Positions 29,945 to 40,085 of a stretch of 64,000 nucleotides of DNA are shown piece after piece. The notes beneath the pieces are model-generated. The model worked only from the letters and a program-made list of their open reading frames with translations. It did no database searches and was not told where the DNA came from. Position 1 is the stretch's first letter. Every line of letters starts with the position of its first letter. This DNA comes from Synechocystis sp. PCC 7509 (lineage in GTDB: Bacteria > Cyanobacteriota > Cyanobacteriia > Cyanobacteriales > Chroococcidiopsidaceae), in the NCBI RefSeq assembly GCF_000332075.2, contig NZ_ALVU02000001.1, positions 1,071,192 through 1,135,191 on the forward strand. Reading direction: 5' to 3'. The position numbers and the translations under genes were made by a program.

Positions 29945-31555
29945 CTATATCATCCCACATTGAATTGACGCACTACCAATATTTTGACAATTTAAACCAT
30001 TAAATTCATTAAATTTCTGTACCACCGCTCTACGAATTGTTTCACGACACATATACATCGTAATAAAGCCTGGTGTAAAGAAAGAACCATCTTTATAGCC
30101 GTTAATTTTCTCAAAAATTAGACCAAGCACCGAAGCATTAATTAGTGTTTTATTTTCTTCTTGAATCTCCTCCGAACCTTCACTACTAAAATCATAAGCA
30201 TTGAGAAATTCAAATAAATATTCCAAAGCATTGAGATTACCCAATCGCCTTTTACCATTACTATTTTTTAAAACACTAGATGAAAAAATAGGCAGCTTTT
30301 CATCTCTGAGATTGCTAATAAAAATGGTTAACTGCTCGATATCCGTTGGCTCAAACAACGAACTGTTAAGATAAGGAATATTAGCAAAAATGGCTTTTAT
30401 ACTTGCATTGCGATCGCATTGCTTACGAGCTAGTACGTCAAAGAAAAGTCTATTAACATCACCATAACTTTGTACTTTTGTCAAGCTCAAAAAAGCAAAA
30501 GATTGATCGCCTTTATGATATTTGATTAATTGAGCTTCTAGTAACTTAAGGAAAAGAACACGATTTATCCAAGTGATTACTAACTCTAAACCAACATTAA
30601 AAAGTCTTTCTCCTTCAGAATCTCCAAACTGTTCCGGCTTTTCTATTCGAGAGATTTTGTCTAAACTATCAAGCTGATTGATGGCATTTTCAAGCAAAGA
30701 ACCTGCAACGCGATCGCCTTCTTTTTTGCGTCCGATTAGCTTTTTGCTACCTTCCTTTGTTTCCGTCAAGCCGATAATATACAACAACTCGTTATAAAAA
30801 GCCTTATCTAGTCTGTTGCTATCGTTAGCAAAGGGCAATTTTAATAAATGTTCTGGGGAAAACAGCTTAAATAATGCAATCAGTTCGTGATCGCCTTCTT
30901 CGTTACTATTCCTCAAAAACCCGTCATAGTCGCGGATATCAAAATGGGTAAACTCAATTTCATTTTCAACGAGTGCGAGTGCGATCGCTTTTTTAGCAAT
31001 TTGTGTATAGAAAAATTCAGTTTTTGTACTACTTAGTCTCCCGGCTTCAAAATCAGTAAATTGCTTTACCAGTGCTTTGTTTTGGACAAATAGCTGTTCA
31101 AAAGTCGTTGCATCAAAAATAAACCACTCGTAAATATTAGTTGCAACTAAGTATCTAATTTCAAGATTATTGCCTTTTATTCTTTCTCGCAAAAAGTATA
31201 AAACTAATTCCTGAAAAGCCTTAGTATTTAGATTGTCAACCGCCAGCATCTCGCCTTTATTGGTTGGCTTCTTAGCTTCCACAATTACACCAACATTGCT
31301 TTTAGCATCTTTGCCATTATGAATAACAAGATCGTTGCGACCTTTGGTATTGATAAAATGACTTGGACTATAATAGGTGTGCTTTAAAAAATCAGCAACA
31401 AGATTTTTATGAAATTCCTCAGATTCAGTCTCATTGATTTGGTCGATTAGTTTAATTAGATTAGTTTTGAAAGTTTCAATATTCTCCCTGATTGGCTTAA
31501 CTTTAAGGAATGCTTTATTTAATGCTTGTCTTGGCGATAATTTTTTGGGTGTCAT
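29945..31555 (-). pseudogene. type IIG restriction-modification protein, N-terminal half
   Basis: A PD-(D/E)xK nuclease motif is visible: Asp75 (RNDLVIH), Glu93 and Lys95 (IVEAKK). A long helical connector leads to the start of the methyltransferase domain (FFTPGFITMYMCRE). Authentic sequence ends at NCQNI; the last 10 residues come from the IS1 end. The ATG at 31555 is the original start. Alone it lacks methylation and target recognition, so a free nuclease half would probably be inactive. Confidence 0.88.
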
Positions 31556-31741
31556 GAAAAAAACTAAGAGTAATAAATATATTTACTCCAGTATGCCCAA
31601 TTACTACTAAATTGGTTGTATTTTCTCCGGCGTTGGATGAATTACTTACAACCTATCTATTTAATAAAACTTAATGCCAAGTTGTAGCTCTAATGCGTAC
31701 AGATTGGTGGTTAGTTAGAAGCAACAATTTATAGTGAAAAA

Positions 31742-32230
31742 ATGAAACAAGAGCGATCGCGCGATTCTTTAATTACGATTCTGCTGCCAATATCATTAAT
31801 TTTTGGTTTAGTTTTACTTTTGAGTCTAAATACCGGAGAGTCGAGTATCCCCGAAGAAAGCAGCCCTTTAGAGTCTGGGCTTAAAGTCATAGTTGATTAT
31901 TTAGCAGTAGGGGCAGAAATTGCCGCCGCTTTAGTTATTGGTAGCGCGGTTGTACGGGCGATCGCTACCTATTTGCGCCAGTTATTTTCTCGTTCTAGGC
32001 AACATCAAGATGCTACCGAATCTATCCGCCTAAAATTAGGACGATTGTTGACTTTGGGATTGGAATTTACTGTTGCTAGTGACATTCTCCGCACTGCTGT
32101 CGCACCCACGCGCCAAGATATTTTAAACTTGGGGGCGATCGTACTGTTAAGAACTTTACTTAATTACTTTTTAGAACAGGAAATTAGACAAGGAGAAGAA
32201 AGCCATCCTAGTGAACAAGAACGCAATTAA
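31742..32230 (+). CDS. DUF1622 membrane protein
   Basis: 162 residues. Three hydrophobic segments (about 10-28, 48-72, 125-147) with LGLEFTVASDILRTAVAP, the DUF1622 signature. The family has unknown function. It stands alone on the plus strand between the split restriction gene and the SWIM gene. Confidence 0.85.
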   Translation: MKQERSRDSLITILLPISLIFGLVLLLSLNTGESSIPEESSPLESGLKVIVDYLAVGAEIAAALVIGSAVVRAIATYLRQLFSRSRQHQDATESIRLKLGRLLTLGLEFTVASDILRTAVAPTRQDILNLGAIVLLRTLLNYFLEQEIRQGEESHPSEQERN

Positions 32231-32312
32231 GTTAAAAAAAATAACAGACGCTAAATATAACGTCTGTAGCCTAGTAATTATCAGTTGTTTGCCCCTTCGT
32301 AAACCTCTCAGG

Positions 32313-32426
32313 ACTAGATCGATCAACTCAAGCGGTCTCGCCCTAGTACGCCTTTTACACTTCATGGAAGTCCCACCGGGTAGGGCGTACTAGGGCGAAT
32401 GACCGTACAGTCAAGATCGAGCTAGT
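32313..32426. ncRNA. long rod-like hairpin, candidate structured RNA
   Basis: A perfect 14-bp stem (32339-32352 with 32384-32397) is extended below by CGGTC/GACCG (32333-32337 with 32401-32405) and, across an internal loop of about 8-9 nt on each side, by a 12-bp stem with one mismatch (32313-32324 with 32415-32426). No long T tract follows. It lies between DUF1622 and the 3' end of the SWIM gene. The strand is unknown; the shape recalls 6S-like rods, but no family was recognised. Confidence 0.45.
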
Positions 32427-32505
32427 GATGCGTGCTTGAACTAAACGCAAGGATGGCGATCCACCATCCGGATTGCAAGGCTGTTACCAACTAAAATTAC
32501 TCAAT

Positions 32506-34146
32506 TTAATATTGTCGGGCGTGTTGCATTCGCAACGCTAAAATGTGTTCGCAAGGGCCTTTATACAGCTTGTTTTGCTGATGCCAATTGCAAGTACATT
32601 CTGCGTTAATTATCCGCTCATCGGTGTCTACTGTCAAGGATGGGTGGTAGTTTTTCTCGCGTTCTGTAACATTTCCTTGTAAGGTGAATGAGCCTGTAGC
32701 ACCGCCAGTAATATTTGTAACTTGAACGTTGTTATCAATTAAAAAACGGGTGGCTTTTTCTTCCCGATCATTGGCAAATCGCAGCCTTTCCATTGGTAAA
32801 GGTTCGCGGCTAAGTTCTCGGATACGGTAGACTTGCTTGTTTAAGTCGTAAATAGCCCGTCCTGCTTGGGTGTACGCGCCTAAAGCGCCGAGAATAACTA
32901 CTCGATTGAGGTTTAATCGTTCGGCGAGACTATCGACGCTTTCTACCCAGTTTTTCTTAAGTTCGTTGTAAATATGTTGCTGCGTCCACTTGTCTATATC
33001 GGCACGAGGAGCCATAAGATCGAAGTTACCAGATTGCGCCCAATCGTTTGCTGTCCATCCTGATAAACCGAGGGTAAAAGACATATCGCCTAAGTCAGCG
33101 ACGTAGAATGAAGGCATCCCCGTACCTAGTAAGTAAACCGAAAACTTTTTGGCAATGGGAATTAGGCGTTCTAAGATATTAAGGCGGCGACGACCCCAAA
33201 TGCGGATTTCTTGCTCATGCAAGCCAGTGTAAGGCGATCGCGTACAAACTAATTCTATTCCCCAAGGTTCAAATTTTACCTTCACTGGTTGACCTGGTTT
33301 AAGAATATAGCGCATACTACGAGGGCCTTTTTTCTCTTTGTGGCGGCGGAGAATAAAGCAGATATTATAAATATCCATTGGGTGCAAATCAAAGTGAGTT
33401 GCGGGTAAAGACATCGCCGAACTAACTTGTAAAAAGCCTCTTACCCAACTATCAGGTAAATCAATTTTGACTTCTTTATAATCGGCTTCGTTGGTTGTTT
33501 TAACGTCAAAGCCGGAGGGGTCAATTTCAAAGCGAGTATTTTTATAACTGCGGATTTTTTGAAACTCATCGTACAAAGCGGCGGAGTAGTCAATATTTGT
33601 AGTTCCGCAAGCAAATTCGCTGATGTTTTTAAATATTTCGTAACTAGCACTAAGTCTCCCATAACTTGATTCATCTTGACTAAAACATTCAAAAAATACC
33701 TCGTCAGGATGAACGGTAATTACTGGATCTAAAACAAACCAAGCATCTCGATCTTTTTGATAAAGATATTCAAAGTAACGGCTTTGAGCGTTGTAAAAAG
33801 GGGCGCGTCGGTCGTAATTTCGGCGGTTTAATTCTTGAAATTCTTGCTGTAATTGATTGAGGCGGTTTTTTACTTCAGCGCTTTGGGCGGCAAGTAATTC
33901 TAAATCTAAGTTTTGCTGATTTGCTGCCCATTCTTTGTAAGCTGTTTTATCTTTTGGTTTGAAGCGCATATCGGAAACAACAACGTTATGTAAGGCGCTG
34001 ATTGCTTCTCTAAATGCCACATTTTGCCGCAATTCTCCGACAAAATAAGTGGGCTGGCGCAAGGTGTCAGGAGAAAATGACATTTGAGTATTTGCGCTGT
34101 TTTCGTTTATTACGGTGCTGCCTTTGTAATTGTAGTTAAATTCCAT
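32506..34146 (-). CDS. SWIM zinc-finger protein paired with a WGR-HEAT protein
   Basis: 546 residues. The SWIM motif is near the C-terminus: C517-x-C519, then C532-x-H534. The rest is a coiled-coil region (about 85-115) and a globular region without a recognised catalytic motif. SWIM domains bind DNA or protein. The gene is 38 nt downstream of the WGR-HEAT gene, so the two are probably translated from one mRNA. No MoxR or vWA gene lies beside them. Confidence 0.82.
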   Translation of the reverse strand: MEFNYNYKGSTVINENSANTQMSFSPDTLRQPTYFVGELRQNVAFREAISALHNVVVSDMRFKPKDKTAYKEWAANQQNLDLELLAAQSAEVKNRLNQLQQEFQELNRRNYDRRAPFYNAQSRYFEYLYQKDRDAWFVLDPVITVHPDEVFFECFSQDESSYGRLSASYEIFKNISEFACGTTNIDYSAALYDEFQKIRSYKNTRFEIDPSGFDVKTTNEADYKEVKIDLPDSWVRGFLQVSSAMSLPATHFDLHPMDIYNICFILRRHKEKKGPRSMRYILKPGQPVKVKFEPWGIELVCTRSPYTGLHEQEIRIWGRRRLNILERLIPIAKKFSVYLLGTGMPSFYVADLGDMSFTLGLSGWTANDWAQSGNFDLMAPRADIDKWTQQHIYNELKKNWVESVDSLAERLNLNRVVILGALGAYTQAGRAIYDLNKQVYRIRELSREPLPMERLRFANDREEKATRFLIDNNVQVTNITGGATGSFTLQGNVTEREKNYHPSLTVDTDERIINAECTCNWHQQNKLYKGPCEHILALRMQHARQY

Positions 34147-34184
34147 AAGATTTATTTGTTCTGAACGGTTTTATCAGTCACCTA

Positions 34185-37100
34185 TTACCTAACTTCTACA
34201 GTTGGTTTAATTGCTATTGGTAAAGGTATTTGCGGGTATTTTATATGAATTTTTAGCATTATTTGCAAGGCGGAGGCTTTATCGCCAATTGCGACTGTTG
34301 CAGATTGCTGGGTAAGAATTTCTGCAACTATTTGGGCTGCTACTTCGCTTTTTTGAGCTTCAGTTTCCAAAAAACTAAAAATTCTCTGTTTTGCTACTCT
34401 CCCGCGATTGACGCTGCATAAAATTCTCATGAAATACGGGGTTAATTCTTGCAAACGTTCGGGATTATTTGCGCCATAGTTTTCTAAATAATTAGTCACA
34501 AATAGCTGCATATCTGCGGAGGGATGTTCGCTAAGTTTTAATAGATATTCTTGTCCAAAACTTTCTTGAAAGTTGCGAGTTACTAAATCTCTCCCAAATT
34601 GACGCACATCTTCTCTCACGCTGTCACAAATACTTACCATTACTTCCGGTGTCCAATCTTTTTCAGTGGTAAAAATTGTGGTGGCAAACTCTCTAGAATC
34701 ATTCCATTTTGATTCTAATAAACGTACAGCCGATCGCATTTGTTCCGAGTTATGGCGTATTTGCGGCAAAACAAGCTGAAACATTTGTCTAGCTGCTTCC
34801 CGAATTGCTAGTATTTCGTGACTTGCAAGTTTTACTATTTCGCTAATGGAAAATTCTGGTAAAAAGTTGCTGCTGTTGGCTTGCAATACAATTCCTCCCA
34901 ATTCTTGCGCTAAAGCAGATTTATTCCGAATTAATAGCATAGTTGTATCTTTGCTAATGCTAGACATTCCACTTAACAAGTCTTCGCGCATTAACTGCAC
35001 TAAATCTTTGTGAACTCCATCATGGTTTTCTGGGGTAAGGAGAAAAAGGATTAATTCAAGAGCGATCGCACTAGCAAATTCTGTATTATTATTGGCTAAA
35101 CGTTTAATTACTGGGCGAATGGCGTGGCGAATCTCTGGTACGGCGTTGATTGCCATTGCCACAAGTAAAGTGCGATTATTTAAGAGTTTTTCATCGGGTA
35201 ATTGTCCAAAAATCCTCACTCCTATACCCCTAACTGATGCGTGAGGGGAAGCTAAAAGAAACTCTATTAAGTCTGAGGGTAAATCTGCCGCTTTAGTGTC
35301 ATGATTGAGCAAAATTCGCGCCCCCAACTCTTGAATTTCTGACATTGGGTGTTGTAATAAATCCAAAATGATCCCAAAACCTAGGCTGCGCAGTTGAGGA
35401 GTAAAGCTAAGTAGTAAGGTTTGGCTAATGTCATGCGCTATTTGAGTTTGAGTTGGTTGTAATGCTAGTAGCGCCGAGATTATTTGCCCGATTAGTAATT
35501 TAGCTGTAGCATCGTTTAAAATGGCTGAACTTAGCAACCTCCGGGCAAAGGCGCGAGTTTCGGATTGGTTGCTAATAACTAAACCTGCAATTAAGTTACT
35601 TACAGAAGTTAAAAAGTATTCTTTTTTCGCTTCAATCCAACTATAAGATTGGGTACGAGCATTTTGTAAGATGCAATTGGCAACCGCTAATACTAATTGT
35701 GAATTTGGTTGAGTAGGATTGTAATGAGTAAGGGCAAGTTCAAAACCCAATTCGGCGGTAACTTCGTAGGGTTTAGCGAGTAGTTTAATTGTGGTGTCAA
35801 TGTTTAAATTATTGTAGTCTGGGCAGCTACGAAAAGCTTTTACAGCAAACTGGTGTACTGGGCGACATTCACTCCCTAGAATTAGCTGTAATAAAGCGGT
35901 AGGTTTTTGTTGCCATAATTGCGGAAACGCCTCCTCTCTAATCGTCGGTTCTTTGTCTCCTGGTTGGTAAGATGGGCTGCAACGCCAAGATTGGGAATGA
36001 TGGATGTAGCGCTGACTGTGTTCGTAGAGAATATGGTTAAAAGTTGTGTAATTAGCGTAGGCATCCCAATTTATAGTAATGACTTCGCGTCTACGAGTTT
36101 GTTGATTCCACTTAAAATAGCTGATTTGACGCACTGGTGCAGCATCGGCATCAACGTATTGTAAAAGAATACCAACAGCTAAATTGACATAATTAGCATC
36201 GCCTTCTTCTCCCAACTGCTTGAGAGTACGCCATACCCGCCGCCGCAGATATTCACGAGTTTGTTTACTATAGGCTTTGGTTGACTTAGGACTTTTAAGT
36301 TCTGTAGCATGGATTCTAGGCTTGCTAACAAGAATGGATCTTTGATTAACTGCATCCCAGCGCCAATTATTTGTACGCTTATTGTCAAAGGTACTGGGTT
36401 CTTTTTCAAAAGCATAAGCAAGAATACCAAAAACTTCTGCGTCGTGGCGATACTCGGCAATTTTAAAGATATGGCGCAGACGTTGGAAATAGTTGGGTTT
36501 TAAAGGTGCTTCGCAAATAGCATCTAGCAATGCAGGGCGCACAAATTCGTTATCTATTTGATAAATTGTGTCTAAAACGGCAAAACGTTGATATTCGTTT
36601 GTTGTTAAATAATCTTTGAGTGCGATCGCAAATCCTGTACTATTTAGCGCTAAATCCCTTAACTGCGGGGGTAATTGAGCAATTTTTTGGGCTTTCATTT
36701 CCTCCCGCGCTGCGGTATCTGATAGCTTATACAAGGCTTCCCAGGCAATGCGGCGGACAAATTCAAATTCGGCGGAATTTTGAGTAAGCTGTTGTAAAGG
36801 TGCGATCGCACTATTATCGCCACACCATCCCAAAGCCCAAGCTATACAGTAATCTCGCAATAGTTCGCCCGTGCCAATTAGTTGAATTAGAAGCGGTGTA
36901 GCTTCTCTAATTTTTAGTTCTCCAGCCCGCCAAATTGCCCGATCTAAATTCCATTTACTGCGGTTTCTACCTGCTAAACAATTAAGAATTTGGGCGTGTC
37001 GAGGGTTGTTATCAATCGTTGTTAGCGGTGAGATTATTACCGGAATTACAGTTTGTTTTGCAGGTAAATTATTTGGTTCGCAATAGCCTTTTTGAATTTG

Positions 37101-37307
37101 CGTTTCAACTAATTTGTCAAATACTTTCTGCGCCTCGGTTTGGGCTATGGGCTGAACGGTTTTTATACCTTCTTTTAAACTAGCGCCGCGCTTGCCGTAG
37201 CGGAAGTTAACTGTATATAAGTTGCCTATTTGACATAGATCGATTTCATAGATTTTATCGGAACTACCTTGTTGATAAATTAAGGTTGTTCTTTTAATTA
37301 ATTGCAT
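34185..37307 (-). CDS. WGR-domain protein with HEAT-like repeats
   Basis: 1040 residues. The N-terminal 85 residues form a WGR domain (YTVNFRYGKRG, with Tyr in place of the name-giving Trp), the fold found in PARPs and some bacterial nucleic-acid proteins. The remainder is a large helical solenoid of HEAT/ARM-type repeats (for example HEILAIREAARQMFQLVL). No enzymatic motif was seen. It probably acts as a scaffold with the SWIM partner encoded 38 nt downstream. Confidence 0.82.
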   Translation of the reverse strand: MQLIKRTTLIYQQGSSDKIYEIDLCQIGNLYTVNFRYGKRGASLKEGIKTVQPIAQTEAQKVFDKLVETQIQKGYCEPNNLPAKQTVIPVIISPLTTIDNNPRHAQILNCLAGRNRSKWNLDRAIWRAGELKIREATPLLIQLIGTGELLRDYCIAWALGWCGDNSAIAPLQQLTQNSAEFEFVRRIAWEALYKLSDTAAREEMKAQKIAQLPPQLRDLALNSTGFAIALKDYLTTNEYQRFAVLDTIYQIDNEFVRPALLDAICEAPLKPNYFQRLRHIFKIAEYRHDAEVFGILAYAFEKEPSTFDNKRTNNWRWDAVNQRSILVSKPRIHATELKSPKSTKAYSKQTREYLRRRVWRTLKQLGEEGDANYVNLAVGILLQYVDADAAPVRQISYFKWNQQTRRREVITINWDAYANYTTFNHILYEHSQRYIHHSQSWRCSPSYQPGDKEPTIREEAFPQLWQQKPTALLQLILGSECRPVHQFAVKAFRSCPDYNNLNIDTTIKLLAKPYEVTAELGFELALTHYNPTQPNSQLVLAVANCILQNARTQSYSWIEAKKEYFLTSVSNLIAGLVISNQSETRAFARRLLSSAILNDATAKLLIGQIISALLALQPTQTQIAHDISQTLLLSFTPQLRSLGFGIILDLLQHPMSEIQELGARILLNHDTKAADLPSDLIEFLLASPHASVRGIGVRIFGQLPDEKLLNNRTLLVAMAINAVPEIRHAIRPVIKRLANNNTEFASAIALELILFLLTPENHDGVHKDLVQLMREDLLSGMSSISKDTTMLLIRNKSALAQELGGIVLQANSSNFLPEFSISEIVKLASHEILAIREAARQMFQLVLPQIRHNSEQMRSAVRLLESKWNDSREFATTIFTTEKDWTPEVMVSICDSVREDVRQFGRDLVTRNFQESFGQEYLLKLSEHPSADMQLFVTNYLENYGANNPERLQELTPYFMRILCSVNRGRVAKQRIFSFLETEAQKSEVAAQIVAEILTQQSATVAIGDKASALQIMLKIHIKYPQIPLPIAIKPTVEVR

Positions 37308-37848
37308 AGGAATATATATAAAAGCTTATTACTAATTATATTCCTAGTTAATAAGATATCCTGAACTTATTGCAGTTAGTTTTTGTTAAATCTTTATAAG
37401 CTTAACTTTATAATTAAAAATTGATTTTTTAGTTAAATAACTATGTGTGAACCTACTATCTTTGCAACCCAAACAATCTGATACTTTTAGATGTCTTACC
37501 AGCTAGAGGAATTTCGGCAAAGTTTGGTTATACGCTTCACCCTAAAACTAAATTTTTGCTTACCAACTTCTAGGTAAGGTGAAAACTCCACAGTGCCAAC
37601 TTTACGGGGGACTTACATTATTAAAAAAAGACCAGCCTACCACAGCTAGTCTATAAATTTTTTCTTAGATTGTCGTTTGATTCCAGGAAACCCAACTGTG
37701 CTATCCCAAAGCTTCAGCTAGTAGAAATCTGTGCTTTTATTGTAACAGGAAACACAGACTTTTTTATAAAAGTTCACAGTATCTTGACATACTACTCTCA
37801 AAATAGATATGTAAAGCTTAAATTTACGTCTAAATCAAGAGGACAAAA
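37308..37848. other. 541-nt intergenic stretch
   Basis: No convincing gene was found. It holds the terminator-like hairpin at 37623-37652 (for the rqcH-like gene) and the upstream region of the WGR-HEAT gene. Short frames here lack family resemblance and ribosome-binding sites. Confidence 0.6.
37623..37652 (-). terminator. intrinsic terminator downstream of the rqcH-like gene
   Basis: Read on the minus strand, an 8-bp stem with one G-U pair (AGACTAGC with GCTGGTCT) is followed at once by seven T. It lies about 200 nt after the rqcH-like stop codon. Confidence 0.6.
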
Positions 37849-39588
37849 TTACAAATTACTAATTACCGGATTGAAGTTACTCGGCTTTCCCCACAAAATG
37901 CGTTCTTGCTTATAAATAGCAATACCAGGTTTAGCGCCCTTAGGCTTATAGACGTGCTTGGGTTGAGTATAAACTACCGGAACGCGATCGCTTTGACGGG
38001 AACGACTGTAGTAAGCAGCTAAATCCGCAGTAAATTGTAAATCGCGGTCTTCTGCTACAGCACCGGGTTCTAGGCGCAATAGTACGTGAGCGCCAGGAAT
38101 TTCTTGAGCGTGAAACCACAAATCGTAATCATTGGCTAGGCGAAAAGTTAAGCGATCGTTTTGCTGATTATTACGCCCGATTAAAACCTCAAAGCCGCTA
38201 GGAGTGCGAAACCTATGAAAATTTGGGGTTGTGTCAGTTTTAGAAGTAGGACGCAGGTATTGCAAACCTTCCAGAATCTTTTGCCCAATTAATTCCTCGC
38301 GGATTTCATAAAGTGCATCTAAATCGGCGATTGATTGATACTTATCTATTTGAGAAATTGCATTTTCTACCTGCTCTAAATAGTCAATCTCTCCCTGTAC
38401 GTCGTTTAGTAATGGCTCTACCGCACCACGAGCGCGTTTAAGCTTGCCTACTTGTTTATAAAGCTTTTGAGCGTTTTGGACGGCGTTTTTTTCCGGCTCT
38501 AAACCAATTGTTACAGGTTGACTTGTATCAAAATCAAGCAAAACAATTTCTTTCATCCCCAGTTGCCATGCTGGCAAATTAGCCATCAACAAGTCGGCTT
38601 GCTGGCGGTACACATCCGCCCCTTCGGACTGCTGCAAGCGCTCCGTAAAAGTTCGAGCTTTGAGCCGCAATTTTTCCAAAATATTGCTCAGTTTTTGCAA
38701 CAATTGATTGCGTAACTGAATAAATTCTTGCTGATTTAACTCCTGTGTATAGTAAAAATCGAGCAACTCTTGAGTATTGGCAACGGGTTTTGTTACTTCC
38801 CAACCCATTACTGTATAACCTTTAGCAGTCCAGCCAGGAAAAAATTGTAGTTTCTCTAAGTTTTGCAACCATTCCAGCCAACGGCTAAATAACCTTTGCC
38901 AATCGGCGGGTTCTAAACTGGTGGTAGATTGTTCTGGATCTAAATCTGCTGCTCGTACCATTGACTGTACCAAAGCTGGACTCAAACCCCGGTAACTTTT
39001 GAGTAAACAGCGTCCTATTGGACCTGGAACTAAGTTTACTCGTTCAATCCAACGCGAATTTTCCTCCTTCACCGATGGTACAGTACCGCTCAATGATGGG
39101 GGCAATTCGTAAGTTTGCCCGGTTTGAATTGGACGAACACTTGACTGCTGTTGGCTGACTTGGTGCGCCGCCGTGACGATAACATTACTAGCATCGGTAA
39201 GAATAACGTTGCTGTATTTGCCCATAATTTCTACATACAAATGCCACAGAGCGCTTTCTCCGGGACGACGGGCAAATTGCAAATCAATCACCCGTTCCCA
39301 AGGGGCGACTTCTTCAAGCGCCACTAGCGCCAAACCATTTAACTGATGAATCAATTGTTGACTAAAGGTAAAAGTATCAGGACTTCGCGGCGGCGGTGAA
39401 CCCATACAAAAATGCGCCGCTTGGGGATGCCAGCATATTTCTAGCCATCCTCGCTGATTTAATGTGCGTAAAGCGATCGCAATTGTAAAGCGGTTTCGTT
39501 GGTATACTTGCTCGGTACGCGCTGGTAGCCACAACGTCCGAATTTCGCAAGTAGAAGCAATTAAAGTTGTCAAGTCAACAGGTTGCAA
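37849..39588 (-). CDS. rqcH: NFACT/RqcH-family ribosome quality control protein
   Basis: 579 residues. NFACT-N domain at the N-terminus, long coiled-coil in the middle (about 285-430) and NFACT-R domain near 460-570 with DYDLWFHAQEIPGAHVLLR. RqcH binds obstructed 50S subunits with tRNA and adds C-terminal alanine tails. Divergent from remA. Confidence 0.9.
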   Translation of the reverse strand: MQPVDLTTLIASTCEIRTLWLPARTEQVYQRNRFTIAIALRTLNQRGWLEICWHPQAAHFCMGSPPPRSPDTFTFSQQLIHQLNGLALVALEEVAPWERVIDLQFARRPGESALWHLYVEIMGKYSNVILTDASNVIVTAAHQVSQQQSSVRPIQTGQTYELPPSLSGTVPSVKEENSRWIERVNLVPGPIGRCLLKSYRGLSPALVQSMVRAADLDPEQSTTSLEPADWQRLFSRWLEWLQNLEKLQFFPGWTAKGYTVMGWEVTKPVANTQELLDFYYTQELNQQEFIQLRNQLLQKLSNILEKLRLKARTFTERLQQSEGADVYRQQADLLMANLPAWQLGMKEIVLLDFDTSQPVTIGLEPEKNAVQNAQKLYKQVGKLKRARGAVEPLLNDVQGEIDYLEQVENAISQIDKYQSIADLDALYEIREELIGQKILEGLQYLRPTSKTDTTPNFHRFRTPSGFEVLIGRNNQQNDRLTFRLANDYDLWFHAQEIPGAHVLLRLEPGAVAEDRDLQFTADLAAYYSRSRQSDRVPVVYTQPKHVYKPKGAKPGIAIYKQERILWGKPSNFNPVISNL

Positions 39589-39796
39589 AGCAAATCTTCT
39601 TTAACTAAGAGAATAGAATTAAGTATTTGTTCTACCTTTTGAGGCATATCTAAAGGTAGAAAAATTAAAAAAACCGAGATTAAAACCCCAAAAATCAGGT
39701 TTTTAGCTAATTTTAGGCTTGTAAGTCCAAATTTTTGTATATAACATTGAAGTTAGGTTTCAAAGCTTGTCATAAGGCGCGTCGCGTCATTTTTGC

Positions 39797-40057
39797 ATGG
39801 ATATTCAGCTTATAAATATCGGTTTTGGTAATATCGTCTCTGCCAACCGAGTAGTTGCGATTGTTAGTCCCGAATCTGCCCCCATTAAGCGTATTATTAC
39901 AGATGCGCGCGATCGCGGGCAGCTAATTGATGCTACTTATGGTCGGCGTACTAGGGCGGTAATTATTACTGATTCTAGCCACGTGATTTTGTCGGCAATT
40001 CAGCCGGAAACTGTAGCCAATCGGTTTGTCCTTAGCCGCGAACAACCAGATAATTAG
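39797..40057 (+). CDS. remA: DUF370/RemA-family regulator
   Basis: 86 residues, full length for the family ([18 protein letters not shown] start). In Bacillus RemA is a DNA-binding activator of matrix genes; the cyanobacterial role is less clear. Adjacent to gmk, the usual bacterial arrangement. The codons for GRRTRA contain a 14-nt string shared with the hairpin at 32384-32397. Confidence 0.92.
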   Translation: MDIQLINIGFGNIVSANRVVAIVSPESAPIKRIITDARDRGQLIDATYGRRTRAVIITDSSHVILSAIQPETVANRFVLSREQPDN

Positions 40058-40085
40058 TATAGAGCGCTGTAAATAAAAATTGAAT

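Larger units (their letters stand above)
29075..29976 (-). mobile_element. IS1-family insertion sequence
   Basis: 902 bp, with related inverted ends (GTGATGCATCAAATTAATG and, from the other end, GTAGTGCGTCAATTCAATG). It is flanked by CAATATTTTG at 29065-29074 and 29977-29986, a duplication of up to 10 bp; the exact boundary is uncertain by a base. It carries overlapping insA and insB frames with an A6C slippage site. Removal with one repeat restores the host gene frame. The element looks intact and recent. Confidence 0.9.

Noticed and set aside
32171..32393. Short frames on both strands over the long hairpin
   Set aside because: They are low-complexity translations of the inverted repeat and the DUF1622 3' end.
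32313..32426. Calling the hairpin 6S RNA, RNase P RNA or tmRNA
   Set aside because: The rod shape is only loosely 6S-like, and none of the conserved RNase P or tmRNA motifs was found.
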